From: Streptomyces sp. AC555_RSS877
GTDB lineage: Bacteria > Actinomycetota > Actinomycetes > Streptomycetales > Streptomycetaceae
NCBI RefSeq assembly: GCF_019049245.1
Contig: NZ_JAGMUK010000069.1
Coordinates: 1 to 48,628, forward strand
Direction of reading: 5' to 3'
Length of the DNA: 48,628 nt
Part shown: positions 8,181 to 17,029 of the stretch, in pieces
Numbering within the stretch: position 1 is the first letter of the stretch
Layout: each line of letters begins with the position of its first letter
Made by a program: the position numbers and the translations under genes
The notes under the pieces: model-generated
What the model was told of the DNA's origin: nothing
Database searches by the model: none
Seen by the model: the letters and a program-made list of their open reading frames with translations, nothing else

Positions 8181-8726
8181 ATGACGGCCGGAACCACTCT
8201 CACGAACGGGACGACCGCCGAGCACGAGCTCGCCGCACTGCAGCGCGAGCACGGCCGGCCCCTTTTCGCGCTCCTGCTCCGGCTCTGCGACGGCGACCGG
8301 CAGCGCGCCGAGGACCTCGTCCAGGAGACTCTCGTACGCGCCTGGCAGCATCCCGAGGCCCTGCGCGCCGACGACTTCGAGTCCGTACGGCCCTGGCTGC
8401 TGACCGTGGGCAGGCGGCTCGCCATAGACGCGCGGCGGGCCCGGCAGGCGCGGCCCGCGGAGGTCGGCGACGCGATCCTGGAGAACGCCCGGGTGTGCGG
8501 CGATCACGCCGAGCGGGCGGCCGCGGCCCTCGATGTGCGCGAGGCTGTGAAGACACTCACTCCGGAACACCGTGAAGTCCTGGTGCTGGTGTATTTCCAA
8601 GGGGCGAGTGTGGCGGAGGCCGCGGAGAGCCTCGGCATTCCTCCCGGTACCGTGAAGTCCCGCGCGTACTACGCGCTGCGCGCCCTGCGCCGGGTGCTGC
8701 CCGGATACGCGGCCGACCTGCGATGA
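8181..8726 (+). CDS. ECF-type RNA polymerase sigma factor
   Basis: A 181-aa group IV sigma factor. Region 2 (about residues 20-85) includes the -10 binding segment AEDLVQETLVRAWQHP and VRPWLLTVGRRLAIDARRAR; region 4 (about 125-178) includes LTPEHREVLVLVYFQGASVAEAAE and IPPGTVKSRAYYALRALRRVL. The start was taken at ATG 8181 because the sequence from there fits the family; an in-frame ATG at 8166 would add five residues. An anti-sigma gene lies 800 bases downstream with one unknown gene between. The 214-base gap upstream holds an A/T-rich patch near 7985-8010, divergent from the CapA-like gene. Confidence 0.9.
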   Translation: MTAGTTLTNGTTAEHELAALQREHGRPLFALLLRLCDGDRQRAEDLVQETLVRAWQHPEALRADDFESVRPWLLTVGRRLAIDARRARQARPAEVGDAILENARVCGDHAERAAAALDVREAVKTLTPEHREVLVLVYFQGASVAEAAESLGIPPGTVKSRAYYALRALRRVLPGYAADLR

Positions 8727-8861
8727 AACCCATGACTGAGTCAAGCCTCCGTAAAGCGCCTTGCCTCTGACCCCGGTTGAGTAATCGGCTGTCCTCATCC
8801 GTGTTCCGCACTGGGGCCCGGCGACGGGCGACGCGCACGCACCGGAGGAAGGCAGGAAGGA

Positions 8862-9377
8862 ATGCTGCACAGAGGTCAAGAGAGCACGGACGGCGCCGGC
8901 GGCGGCGAACTGACCGTCCCCATGGCGTGGTTGTACGCCGAGTACATCGCCGACGAACTGCTGCGGTCCGGGGAGTTGATGCCACCGACGTCGTTCGAGT
9001 TCCGCGCCGGGCGGGACGCCCTGGCGCTGACCATCTTCCTGTCCGACACCGACGGTGAACTGTCCGGCATCCAGGTCGTCTCCCAGCTGGAGAACTGGCT
9101 GTCGCTGACGGCGTACGACCAGCCGTGGCAGGACTGGGTGAGCGAACGGATGGCCGCGCTCACCGCCGCCGAGGCCGCCACCGACGGCCCCTCCCCCGAC
9201 CTGGACCTGGCCCGCACGGCCTGGCGCTGGCTGGAGGAGACCGAGCTGCTCGCACCCGACCTGAACGCCGTGCCGGGCGGCGGTCCGGTGACCGGTGAGG
9301 ACGAAGGGCCCAAGGTATGGACGCCGGCGTGGCAGCTCGGGTTGCCTCTGGGACACCTCGCGATCCACCTTTTCTAG
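8862..9377 (+). CDS. Unknown 171-aa protein between sigma and anti-sigma genes
   Basis: I do not recognise a family. The 171-aa product is acidic and soluble with no signal or membrane helix. It has an alpha/beta look in the first half (VPMAWLYAEYIADELLRSG, then FRAGRDALALTIFLSD) and a Trp-rich middle (ENWLSLTAYDQPWQDWV) resembling a compact binding domain. The ATG at 8862 follows a strong AGGAAGGCAGGAAGG site. Its place between an ECF sigma factor and the zinc-finger anti-sigma suggests a regulated target or a third component of that switch, which is inference. Confidence 0.7.
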   Translation: MLHRGQESTDGAGGGELTVPMAWLYAEYIADELLRSGELMPPTSFEFRAGRDALALTIFLSDTDGELSGIQVVSQLENWLSLTAYDQPWQDWVSERMAALTAAEAATDGPSPDLDLARTAWRWLEETELLAPDLNAVPGGGPVTGEDEGPKVWTPAWQLGLPLGHLAIHLF

Positions 9378-9526
9378 ATTCGTTCGACTCGGACCAATCC
9401 GCGGGTCCGGCCGCTCCGAATCGTTGGTTGCGATTCTGTGTGTGTCTTGAGTGATTCGGCGGTCCGGTGCGTACCGGTGGGAGCAAGGAGTAACCCCCCA
9501 CCCACTCAACGGCACGAGGATTCGTC

Positions 9527-10180
9527 ATGAGGTCCCTGGAGAGGCATCGCGACGTCGGCGCGTACGCGCTCGGCGTGCTGGACGAGGCGGACGCCTTCCG
9601 CTTCGAGGACCACCTCATGGAGTGCCCCCGCTGTGCGGTACACGTGACCGAATTCGGGCCCGCGACCCGGCAGTTGATGCTGTACCGGCGCGCGACACCG
9701 CGCGTCGTGCACCCCACGGCGCAGCCCGGCCCCCGGATGCTGGAGCGGCTGCTCGGCGAGGTGTCGGTACGGCAGCGGGCGCGCCGCAGGCGGCTGTGGT
9801 ACGCCCTGGCCGCGTCGGTGGTCCTCGCGGTGGCCGGACCCGGCATCGTGCTCATGGCGAGCGACAGCGGCGGGGCCGCCGCGCGGGTCACCGCGACCGA
9901 CGAACGCTCGGGCGTGTGGGCCGAGATCACCACCGAGGACGAGACCTGGGGCAGCGAGGTGGAGCTCAAGGTCAAGGACGGTGCCGGCCCTCGTGCCTGC
10001 GTCCTCGTCGCCATCGGTCAGGACGGCTCCGAACAGACGATCACCAACTGGAACGTCCCCGACCACGACGCCCGCGCCAACACCATGCGCGGCGGCGCGT
10101 CGATGCACCCCGACCAGATCGTCCGGTACGAGGTGCGGACGACGGACGGGAAGCACCTGGTGACGCTCGAACCCCGCTGA
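9527..10180 (+). CDS. Zinc-finger anti-sigma factor, single-pass membrane protein
   Basis: A 217-aa anti-sigma factor. The N-terminal domain has HRDVGAYALGVLDEADAFRFEDHLMECPRC, the conserved His-x3-Cys-x2-Cys zinc-binding pattern of this superfamily. A membrane helix at about residues 90-110 (LWYALAASVVLAVAGPG) links it to an outer C-terminal domain of about 105 residues. That domain would sense an external signal and release the ECF sigma factor encoded upstream at 8181. The ATG at 9527 follows ACGAGGA. The 149-base gap upstream has a weak hairpin (9390-9395 with 9404-9409) and probably its own promoter. Confidence 0.85.
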   Translation: MRSLERHRDVGAYALGVLDEADAFRFEDHLMECPRCAVHVTEFGPATRQLMLYRRATPRVVHPTAQPGPRMLERLLGEVSVRQRARRRRLWYALAASVVLAVAGPGIVLMASDSGGAAARVTATDERSGVWAEITTEDETWGSEVELKVKDGAGPRACVLVAIGQDGSEQTITNWNVPDHDARANTMRGGASMHPDQIVRYEVRTTDGKHLVTLEPR

Positions 10181-10308
10181 CCGGCCCGCACATCGCCTGA
10201 TTTGCCGCTCGGCGGCCACGGACGGAAACTGGACATACCGACGCGGAGCCACTGGCAGGCCCCCCGCTCCGCGCCGCCCCTGGGAGCACGAGCGAAGGGG
10301 CTGAACCG

Positions 10309-10701
10309 GTGGGCGACCAATTGATGATCCTCCTCTCCGAGGAGGGAGCGGAAGCCGAACGCGTGGCGGAGCTGACCGGCTACCTGCGCGAGGAACTGCT
10401 TCAGCTCGACGTGGACGACGTGACGGCCGTTCCCGGGGAGGCGGTTCCGCCCGGAGCACGGGCCGTGGACGTCGCCCAGATCGGCTCCCTGCTGGTCGCG
10501 CTGGGCAGCTCGGCCACCGCCCTGACCCAGGTGGTGACCGTGGTCCGGGGCTGGCTCGGCCGGTGCCATGACGCGCGCCCCTCGCTGCGCCTGCAGTTGG
10601 ACGACGACGTCCTGGAGGTCTCCAAGGCGACCGACGAGCAGGTCGCCGAGGCCTTCGAGGTCTTCGTGCGGCGCCACGCAACGGCAGGAGCCCCGCCATG
10701 A
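10309..10701 (+). CDS. EACC1-like effector-associated small protein
   Basis: A 130-aa protein that resembles the effector-associated constant component 1 (EACC1) family, small proteins found beside diverse effectors in NTP-dependent or protease-based conflict systems of multicellular bacteria. Typical features are an N-terminal beta-alpha part, a small-residue-rich hydrophobic helix (IGSLLVALGSSATALTQVV, about residues 62-84), then VRGWLGR and a C-terminal strand-helix (LRLQLDDDVLEVSKATDEQVAEAF). GTG at 10309 follows GAAGGGG. Its stop overlaps the next start in ATGA, so it is translationally coupled to the caspase-like protease. The family call is by pattern and should be searched. Confidence 0.72.
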   Translation: MGDQLMILLSEEGAEAERVAELTGYLREELLQLDVDDVTAVPGEAVPPGARAVDVAQIGSLLVALGSSATALTQVVTVVRGWLGRCHDARPSLRLQLDDDVLEVSKATDEQVAEAFEVFVRRHATAGAPP

Positions 10702-12530
10702 CGGAAGCCCGGCACGCGTTGATCATCGCCAACGACCGTTACGACGACCAAGGACTCAAGCAACTCCGGGCACCCGCGCAGGACGCCGCGGCCCTCGCCG
10801 AGGTCCTGCACGATCCCGAGATCGGCGACTTCGAGGTCCAGGTCATCCGCAACGAACCCGCCCACATCACCAACCGGCACCTCCAGGCATTCTTCAACGA
10901 CCGTCGACGCGACGACACCCTGCTCCTGCACTTCTCCTGCCACGGACTCAAGAGCGAGTCCGGCGAGCTCTACTTCGCCGCCAAAGACACCGACCCCCGC
11001 CTGCTGGACGCCACGGCCGTCCCCGCACACTTCGTGCGCCGGTGCATGTCCCGCACCCGGGCGGGCAGCACCGTCCTCTTCCTCGACTGCTGCTACGGCG
11101 GCGCCTTCTCCCGGGCCTCGGGCTCCGTGCGCGCCACCGGCGACGTGAACGTCCTCGAATCCTTCCGGGGCGACAAGCCCCCCGGCGGGCGCGGCAGGGC
11201 CGTCATCACGGCGTCCAACTCCATGGAGTACGCCTTCGAGGGCCCCGAACTCGCCGAGAACTCCGCGCCGCGGCCGTCGGTGTTCACACACGCGGTGGTG
11301 CAGGGACTGGAGAGCGGCGAGGCCGATCGCGACGGTGACGGCGTCGTCACCCTCGACGAGCTGTACGACTACGTCTACGACCGCGTCCGGGAGGTCAATC
11401 CGCACCAGACCCCGAGCAAGGACGTGGAGATGGAGGGGGAGCTGACACTGGCGCACAGCCGGCGCGGCCGCATCAAGATCGTCAAAATTCCCTCACCGCC
11501 TTCGCTGACGGCCGCCCTCCACAGCGACAACGCCTTCACCCGGCAGGGCGCCGTCCTGGAGCTGAGATCCCGGCTGCAGAACGAGTCCCTCCCCATCGCC
11601 GAGGGAGCACGTCAGGACCTGGAGGAGATCGCGCGCGACGACATCCGGCAGATCGCCGACCTGGCGTGCGGCGCTCTCCGCGAGGTCCGCCTGGCGCCCT
11701 CCCCGGACCGTCTGGACTTCGGCCGGGTGCCGCAGGGTTCGACGCCTCGGCAACAGTCGCTGACCCTGGGCGGCCCGCCCCTCGCCCGGCACTGCGTGGC
11801 CCAGTCCACACAGTCGTGGCTGAGGGTCGAGCCGGTGGCGAACGGGCTGACCGTCCGGCTGGACACGTCCACCGAGGGCCCACTGTCCGGTGACATCGTG
11901 CTCAAGGGGGTCGCCGACGACGCGGTGGTCCACGTGGAGGCGGTGGTGGCACCCGCGCCTGGGCAGGCCGTTCCCAAACGTCCGGAGGAGCCGCCGCGAG
12001 CCGACCGGGACACGGTGATCATCGACACCGGGCAGACCGGCCGCCCTCCCGAGCAGCCACGCCGGGCCCCCCAGGAGCCCGTCGCAGGCCGGACCGCCCC
12101 CAGGTCTCCCATGTCCCCCACGTCCCCCACGTCCCGGACGTCTCCCAGGTCCCGCTGGGCCCCCGCCCTCGCGGGTGCGGCCCTCGCCCTCGCCGTCACC
12201 TCGGTGGTCACGGTCGTCCTCGCCGCCGTGGGAGCGGCGCAAGCCGTGCGCGACAGGATCGAAGAGGGGCCGGGAGGCGCCATCGCGGACCACGTCGGCG
12301 AGTTCGGTGTGGTCACGTCGCTCACCATCTGCCTGATCACCGCCGCCGCCGCGCTCGTCCTCGGTGCGTTCGCCCGGCACGACCTCCGTGCGCGGCACGA
12401 CCGCTACACGACCTCGGCATCGAGCTGGACGAGCAGCCTCACCTCACTGGCGAAGGGGTTGGCCGTCCCGGCCCTGATCCTGGGCGCACTCGCGCTGGTC
12501 ACCTACCTCGTGGCCAGCAAGCACTGGTGA
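10698..12530 (+). CDS. Membrane-anchored caspase-like protease with EF-hand-like loop
   Basis: A 610-aa protein with an N-terminal caspase/metacaspase domain (about residues 1-250). It has the catalytic His in LHFSCHGL (H82) and the nucleophile Cys in FLDCCYGGAF (C132 by analogy with DxC in metacaspases). At residues 210-221 DRDGDGVVTLDE matches a 12-residue EF-hand calcium loop inside the protease domain. Helical repeat-like sequence (about 265-325) and a beta-rich domain (about 330-425) follow, then a Pro/Ser/Thr-rich linker and three membrane helices (about 492-515, 540-560, 588-608). ATG at 10698 overlaps the previous stop and has AGGAG upstream. Likely a tethered death or conflict effector; its trigger and targets are unknown. 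Confidence 0.85.
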   Translation: MTEARHALIIANDRYDDQGLKQLRAPAQDAAALAEVLHDPEIGDFEVQVIRNEPAHITNRHLQAFFNDRRRDDTLLLHFSCHGLKSESGELYFAAKDTDPRLLDATAVPAHFVRRCMSRTRAGSTVLFLDCCYGGAFSRASGSVRATGDVNVLESFRGDKPPGGRGRAVITASNSMEYAFEGPELAENSAPRPSVFTHAVVQGLESGEADRDGDGVVTLDELYDYVYDRVREVNPHQTPSKDVEMEGELTLAHSRRGRIKIVKIPSPPSLTAALHSDNAFTRQGAVLELRSRLQNESLPIAEGARQDLEEIARDDIRQIADLACGALREVRLAPSPDRLDFGRVPQGSTPRQQSLTLGGPPLARHCVAQSTQSWLRVEPVANGLTVRLDTSTEGPLSGDIVLKGVADDAVVHVEAVVAPAPGQAVPKRPEEPPRADRDTVIIDTGQTGRPPEQPRRAPQEPVAGRTAPRSPMSPTSPTSRTSPRSRWAPALAGAALALAVTSVVTVVLAAVGAAQAVRDRIEEGPGGAIADHVGEFGVVTSLTICLITAAAALVLGAFARHDLRARHDRYTTSASSWTSSLTSLAKGLAVPALILGALALVTYLVASKHW

Positions 12531-12531
12531 C

Positions 12532-13395
12532 TCACTTCAGCAGCCTGGACAGCCGCCGGTCCGCCAGTGGCCTGCCGCCCGTCTGACACGTCGGGCAGTA
12601 CTGCAGCGAGCGGTCGCTGAAGGAGACCTCGCGGATGGTGTCGCCGCACACCGGGCAGGGCTCGCCGGTGCGGCCGTGGACGCGCAGGCCGCTCTTCTTC
12701 TCGGCCTTGAGCCGTCCGGCCGCCACTCCTCGCGAACGCTCGACCGCCTCCGTGAGGGTGGAGCGCAGGGCCTCGTACAGACGGCCGGTCTCCTCGGGTG
12801 TGAGGGACGAGGTCGGCTTGAACGGGGACATCTTCGCCGCGTGCAGGATCTCGTCGCTGTAGGCGTTGCCCACGCCCGCGATGAGGCTCTGGTCGCGCAG
12901 GGCACCCTTGATCTGCCGGCGTTCGCCCTTGAGCAGGGCGGCGAGGCGGGCCTCGTCGAAGTCCTCGGCGAGCGGGTCCGGGCCCAGCCGGGCCACGCCC
13001 GCGACGTGCTGGGGATCCTGGACGACGTACACCGCGAGGCGTTTCTGCGTGCCCGCCTCCGTCAGGTCGAAGCCCGCGCCGGTCTCCAGGGCCACGCGCA
13101 GCGCGAGGGGGCCCTTGCCGGGGCGGGGCGGGCCGTCGGGAAGCCGGTCCTTCCAGTGGAGCCAGCCGGCGCGGGCCAGGTGGGTCACGAAGTGCGGGCC
13201 GCCGTCCGTCTCCAGGTCGAGGAACTTGCCGTGCCGGTGCACGGCGGTGACCTCGTGGCCTTCGAGGGCGGTGAGCGGAGGGTCGTACGTCTTCAGGACA
13301 CTGATCGCGACGGGCAGCACGCGGATGATCTCGTGGCCGACGAGGTTGTCGGTCAGGAAGTCCTTGAGCGCTTCGACCTCGGGCAGTTCCGGCAT
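12532..13395 (-). CDS. Fpg/Nei-family DNA glycosylase
   Basis: A 287-aa bifunctional DNA glycosylase/AP lyase that excises oxidised bases. It begins MPELPEVEAL, giving the catalytic Pro at position 2 and Glu at 3 after Met removal. It carries the helix-two-turn-helix region (LRDQSLIAGVGNAYSDEIL, about residues 165-183) and ends in a zinc finger CPVCG...YCPTC, which reaches into DNA. Actinobacteria carry several paralogues; this one is closer to the mixed Nei/Fpg group than to MutM of the polC region, but I cannot fix the subtype. It ends one base from the convergent caspase gene and is probably co-transcribed with the upstream phosphatase gene. Confidence 0.92.
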   Translation of the reverse strand: MPELPEVEALKDFLTDNLVGHEIIRVLPVAISVLKTYDPPLTALEGHEVTAVHRHGKFLDLETDGGPHFVTHLARAGWLHWKDRLPDGPPRPGKGPLALRVALETGAGFDLTEAGTQKRLAVYVVQDPQHVAGVARLGPDPLAEDFDEARLAALLKGERRQIKGALRDQSLIAGVGNAYSDEILHAAKMSPFKPTSSLTPEETGRLYEALRSTLTEAVERSRGVAAGRLKAEKKSGLRVHGRTGEPCPVCGDTIREVSFSDRSLQYCPTCQTGGRPLADRRLSRLLK

Positions 13396-13431
13396 ACGTC
13401 CAGAGTGCCACCGCGGGCCGTCGCGCTCAGG

Positions 13432-15519
13432 TCAGCCGCGGTCCGGCACCACGAACTCGCACCACACGCACTTGCCGCCGCCGCGCGCCTCCACGCCCCA
13501 CGCGTCGGTGAGCAGGTCGACGAGGAGCAGGCCACGGCCGGACACGCCCGACTCGCCCGCCTCGCGGCGGCGTGGCAGGGCGCTGGACGCGTCCTCGACC
13601 TCGACGCGCAACCGGCGGCCGCCGCCGGTGAGGACCCGCAAGGTGACGATCGCCGAGCCCTCGGTGTGCATCAGGGCGTTGGTGATCAGTTCGTCGGCGA
13701 CCAGCTCGATCTCGTCGGAGAGGTCACGGGCCTCCCAGGCGCCGACCGCGGCACGGATCATGTGCCGGGCCTCGGTGAGGGCCTCGGGGTCGCCCGATGC
13801 CACGTGCTGCTGGAGACGGCCCTGGGCCCGCGGCGTGTCCAGGCTGCGGCGGCGCAGCAGGAGCAGGGCGACGTCGTCGTCGCCGCCGCGTTCCTCGGCG
13901 AGGTCGATGAGCCGGTCGGCGAGGTCGCGGACGTCGTCCGGGCCGGTGGCGATGAGGCCCGTCAGGGTCCGCATGCCGTCGTCGAGGTCGGCGCCGGGCT
14001 GTTCGACCAGGCCGTCGGTGCACAGCAACAGGGTGTCGCCGGGGTCCAGTTCGAGGGTGGCGACCGGGTACTCGAGGCTCCCGAACTCGGCGGACAGACC
14101 GAGCGGCAGTCCACCGTCCACGAAGACGCGGCGGCAGGTGCCGTCGGGGCGTCGGACGAGCGGGTCGATGTGGCCGGCCCGGACCACCTGGACCACCCCG
14201 GTGGCCAGGTCGGCCTCCGCGTACAGACAGGTCGCGAAACGGTCGGTGTCGAGTTCGTGGAGGAAGACGGAGGCGCGGGCCATCACCGTGGCCGGCATGT
14301 GGCCCTCGGCCGCGTACGCCCGCAGGACGATACGCAGCTGGCCCATGACGGCGGCTGCGTGCGTGTCGTGACCCTGGACGTCACCGATCACGGCGCCGAC
14401 CCGGCCGCCCGGCAGCGGGATCACGTCGTACCAGTCGCCGCCGATGTCCCGGCCGAGGGAGCCCGCGGCGCTGCCGGCGCGGTAGCGGACGGCGACGTCG
14501 GCGCCGGGGACGCTGGGGATGGTGCGCGGCAGCATGGCCTGCTGGAGGCCGGTGGCGAGGTCCTTGTCCTGCTCGTAGAGCATGGCCCGCATGAGGCTCT
14601 GGGCGATGCTGCTGCCGAGCGCGACCAAGACGTTGCGGTCCTCCGGCGAGAAGCCGCGCCGGTCGCTGTAGAGCAGGCCCATGGCGCCGATCGGGCGAGC
14701 CTCGGCGATGAGCGGGAGATAGGCGGCCGACGTGATGTTCAGGTCGGTGATGTACGGCCACAGGACCGGGTACCGGTCCGCGAACTCCTCGGGCGACTCG
14801 ATGAAGCGGGGGCTGAGGGTCCGGACGGCCTCGCTCATCGGGTACGGCTCGTCGATCCGGGTGACGTCGGTGCCGGGGACGAAGCTGCCCTCCGGGCCCT
14901 CGGCGACCAGCCGGATGCGGTCGGCCTCGACCAGGCCGAAGACCAGGCTGGTGGCACCGAGGTGGGTGAGGCCCTGGGTGTCCTTGAGGACGTCGATGAC
15001 GTCCTGGACGGTGCGGGCATGGGCGAGGGCGGCCGTGGTGAGCTGCACGACGTTGGTCTGCCGGCGCCTCGCCTCGTCCTGGGCGGCCTGCTCCCGGCGG
15101 GACGCGATGTCACCGAGCTCCTGGGTGGCGTCGCGCACGATGCCGATGATCCGGCGCGGGCGGCCCGTCTCGTCGCGCCTGATGTAGCCCTGGGTGTGGG
15201 TCCAGCGCAGGCTGCCGTTGCGGCAGCGGAGACGGAAGTACGTGCCGTAGTTCTCGCTGCCGTCCTTCATGGCCCGGGCGACCAGGGCGTCCAGCCGGTG
15301 GGCCTCGGCCTGCGGCACCCGGATGGCGAGGGTCGTCGGGTTCCCGTCGTACTCGTCGGGGCGCAGATCGAAGACCTCGTAGGCCTGGGCGTCCATGTAG
15401 AACAGACCGGTGTCCAGGTCCCAGTCGAAACTGCCCATGCGGTTGAGCGCCAGGATCGGATCCGGGTGGGCGGGCCAGTCGTCCGGGAGTGACAGGGCGC
15501 TCGCTCCCCGATCAACCAT
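13432..15519 (-). CDS. PAS-GAF-PP2C(SpoIIE)-HATPase signalling phosphatase
   Basis: A 695-aa cytoplasmic regulator of the type that controls anti-sigma/anti-anti-sigma switches in Streptomyces. Order: PAS domain (about 20-135, with FDWDLDTGLFYMDAQAYEVF), GAF domain (about 160-330), SpoIIE PP2C phosphatase (about 350-560, with GGDWYDV, GDVQGHD, and CTDGLVE), and an RsbW-like HATPase kinase domain (about 585-690, with DEIELVADELITNALMHTEG and GRGLLLVDLL). The ATG at 15519 follows AAGGTGG; the frame stays open far upstream but has no such site there. Phosphatase and kinase-like modules in one chain imply a self-contained switch. A small gene for its partner is not adjacent. Confidence 0.92.
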   Translation of the reverse strand: MVDRGASALSLPDDWPAHPDPILALNRMGSFDWDLDTGLFYMDAQAYEVFDLRPDEYDGNPTTLAIRVPQAEAHRLDALVARAMKDGSENYGTYFRLRCRNGSLRWTHTQGYIRRDETGRPRRIIGIVRDATQELGDIASRREQAAQDEARRRQTNVVQLTTAALAHARTVQDVIDVLKDTQGLTHLGATSLVFGLVEADRIRLVAEGPEGSFVPGTDVTRIDEPYPMSEAVRTLSPRFIESPEEFADRYPVLWPYITDLNITSAAYLPLIAEARPIGAMGLLYSDRRGFSPEDRNVLVALGSSIAQSLMRAMLYEQDKDLATGLQQAMLPRTIPSVPGADVAVRYRAGSAAGSLGRDIGGDWYDVIPLPGGRVGAVIGDVQGHDTHAAAVMGQLRIVLRAYAAEGHMPATVMARASVFLHELDTDRFATCLYAEADLATGVVQVVRAGHIDPLVRRPDGTCRRVFVDGGLPLGLSAEFGSLEYPVATLELDPGDTLLLCTDGLVEQPGADLDDGMRTLTGLIATGPDDVRDLADRLIDLAEERGGDDDVALLLLRRRSLDTPRAQGRLQQHVASGDPEALTEARHMIRAAVGAWEARDLSDEIELVADELITNALMHTEGSAIVTLRVLTGGGRRLRVEVEDASSALPRRREAGESGVSGRGLLLVDLLTDAWGVEARGGGKCVWCEFVVPDRG

Positions 15520-15584
15520 GTGGCCACCTTGCCAGGGTTTGTCTGATTTTTCGACCGGGGGGACGGGCCGGTGAGCTCGTGCGG

Positions 15585-16883
15585 TCAACTGTCGAAGACA
15601 TCGGTGGGGCTGCCGAAGACACTGTCCGTACCGGCCGGGTCGTCGGGGATCAGTCCCCCGCCGTCGGGCAGGTCGGGGGCGTCCGGCACGGTCTGGGGGC
15701 CGACCTCCTCCGCGGAGTCGAGAGAGTCGAGGGAGTCGAGGGGATCGAGGGAGTCCGGGTGGCTGCCGGGGCCCTCGACGGCCGGCTCCTGCGGGATCGC
15801 CGTCCCGGCACCGGGCAGGCTCGTGTCGTCCGTCGGGACGAGAGGGTTCCCCGGCTCGCTCGTGGGGGGCCTCACGGTCGCCGTGGCCGTGGCTGCGGGG
15901 CAGTCCGGGGTCGCGCTCGCGGGCGGGTCCGTGGGGGCGCCGGTGGGCAGGGGCGTGGGTTGGCCGATCGGTACGCCGTCGGAGGTGCCCGGGGTGGCGG
16001 TGGCGGTGGCGGTCGGAGTGGGGGTCGCGCAGTCGGTCGCCTCCGGGAAGGAGCTCTCCGCACTCGGCGACGCACTCTCGTCCGGGGACGGAGACGGGGG
16101 CGGGGACGGCGGTACCGGGTCCGGGGCGGGCACGACGCGGTCGTGGCGGACGTCGTGGCCGATGCGCCGCTCGATCCAGGTGGTGGTGACGACGTCGATG
16201 ATCGTGACGTTGGTGATGACCTGGGCGGCCGGGGCCACCACGATCACCCGGTCGGGCCGGTATCCGGCCCAGGGTCGGCCGCTGGTGCCGGGGCCGCCCG
16301 GCAGCGCCACCGGCGGCTTGAGCGGGTTGCCGCAGGCGCAGCGCACGCGTGGCACGCCCCTGCTGTCGACGAGGACGGCGGTGCCGGCCTCCAGGACGGA
16401 CTGGTAGCTCGTCGTCCGGCCGTCGCGGTAGCCGTGGCCGGTGACCCGCGTGTCGGCGCGCAGGGTGACCGGCGCCAGTCCGCGCAGGTAGTCCGGGACG
16501 GAGGCCTGGTCGATGCCCTCGACCCGGGCGAAGGCCCGGGCCCTGGCCCGGTCGCGGGTCAGGTGGTCGATCTGCCGGCCGACATCGCAGCTGCCGACCC
16601 GTGCGGTGCCGGTGTAGAGCCCGGGCGTGCCACCGGACACGGATCGCACGGCCGTCGATCCCGACCGGTCCGGTTGCGGCGTTCGGGTGACCGGTGGCGG
16701 CGGCGTGGCCGTCGAGGTCACCGTGGAGTTGGTGAAGGGATCGGGGCCCTGGGCCGCGGCCGGCTGCAGGAAGAGCTCCCCGCTCGCCCTCGTCTCCTCG
16801 TCCTCGCCGCCGCACCCGGCGACGAGGAGCGCCGCCGAGAGCACGCAGGCCGTGACGAGCGTTCCGGTGGGTATGCGCACCAC
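15585..16883 (-). CDS. Lipoprotein, DUF6777-type, with Pro/Ser/Thr-rich tail
   Basis: A 432-aa predicted lipoprotein. The signal ends in the lipobox LVAGC (Cys about 24). A conserved globular part (about 80-245) has SVSGGTPGLYTGTARVGSCDVGRQIDHL, ADTRVTGHGYRDGRTTSYQSVLEAGTAVLVD and VRCACGNPLKPP with paired Cys; it resembles DUF6777, of unknown function. The last 180 residues are low-complexity Pro/Ser/Thr, ending in a D-S-L-D type repeat. Two adjacent GTG codons (16883, 16880) could start it, with GGGAGA upstream. It lies 65 bases upstream of the phosphatase gene on the same strand, so a link in signalling at the surface is possible. Confidence 0.78.
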   Translation of the reverse strand: MVRIPTGTLVTACVLSAALLVAGCGGEDEETRASGELFLQPAAAQGPDPFTNSTVTSTATPPPPVTRTPQPDRSGSTAVRSVSGGTPGLYTGTARVGSCDVGRQIDHLTRDRARARAFARVEGIDQASVPDYLRGLAPVTLRADTRVTGHGYRDGRTTSYQSVLEAGTAVLVDSRGVPRVRCACGNPLKPPVALPGGPGTSGRPWAGYRPDRVIVVAPAAQVITNVTIIDVVTTTWIERRIGHDVRHDRVVPAPDPVPPSPPPSPSPDESASPSAESSFPEATDCATPTPTATATATPGTSDGVPIGQPTPLPTGAPTDPPASATPDCPAATATATVRPPTSEPGNPLVPTDDTSLPGAGTAIPQEPAVEGPGSHPDSLDPLDSLDSLDSAEEVGPQTVPDAPDLPDGGGLIPDDPAGTDSVFGSPTDVFDS

Positions 16884-17029
16884 ACTCTCCCGTCCATCCC
16901 GGGCAGTTCGTCACTATTGTCTGCTTCACTCACTTGGGTTACGCAAGCGGAGCCGAGGTACACGGAGAGTCACCCGGGTTCCGGCGCGAGCATCGAGAGC
17001 GCGAGCATGGAGAGGAGGAGCACACGGCC

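Noticed and set aside
12676..15492. A 938-residue open frame on the plus strand
   Set aside because: It is the shadow of the Nei and phosphatase genes on the other strand. The translation is Val/Gly/Arg/Asp-rich with no domain, while the minus strand shows full catalytic motifs.
15520..16929. Extension of the phosphatase frame over 470 more codons upstream
   Set aside because: It overlaps the lipoprotein gene, whose motifs lie in a different frame of the same strand, and the ATG at 15519 has a good ribosome site.
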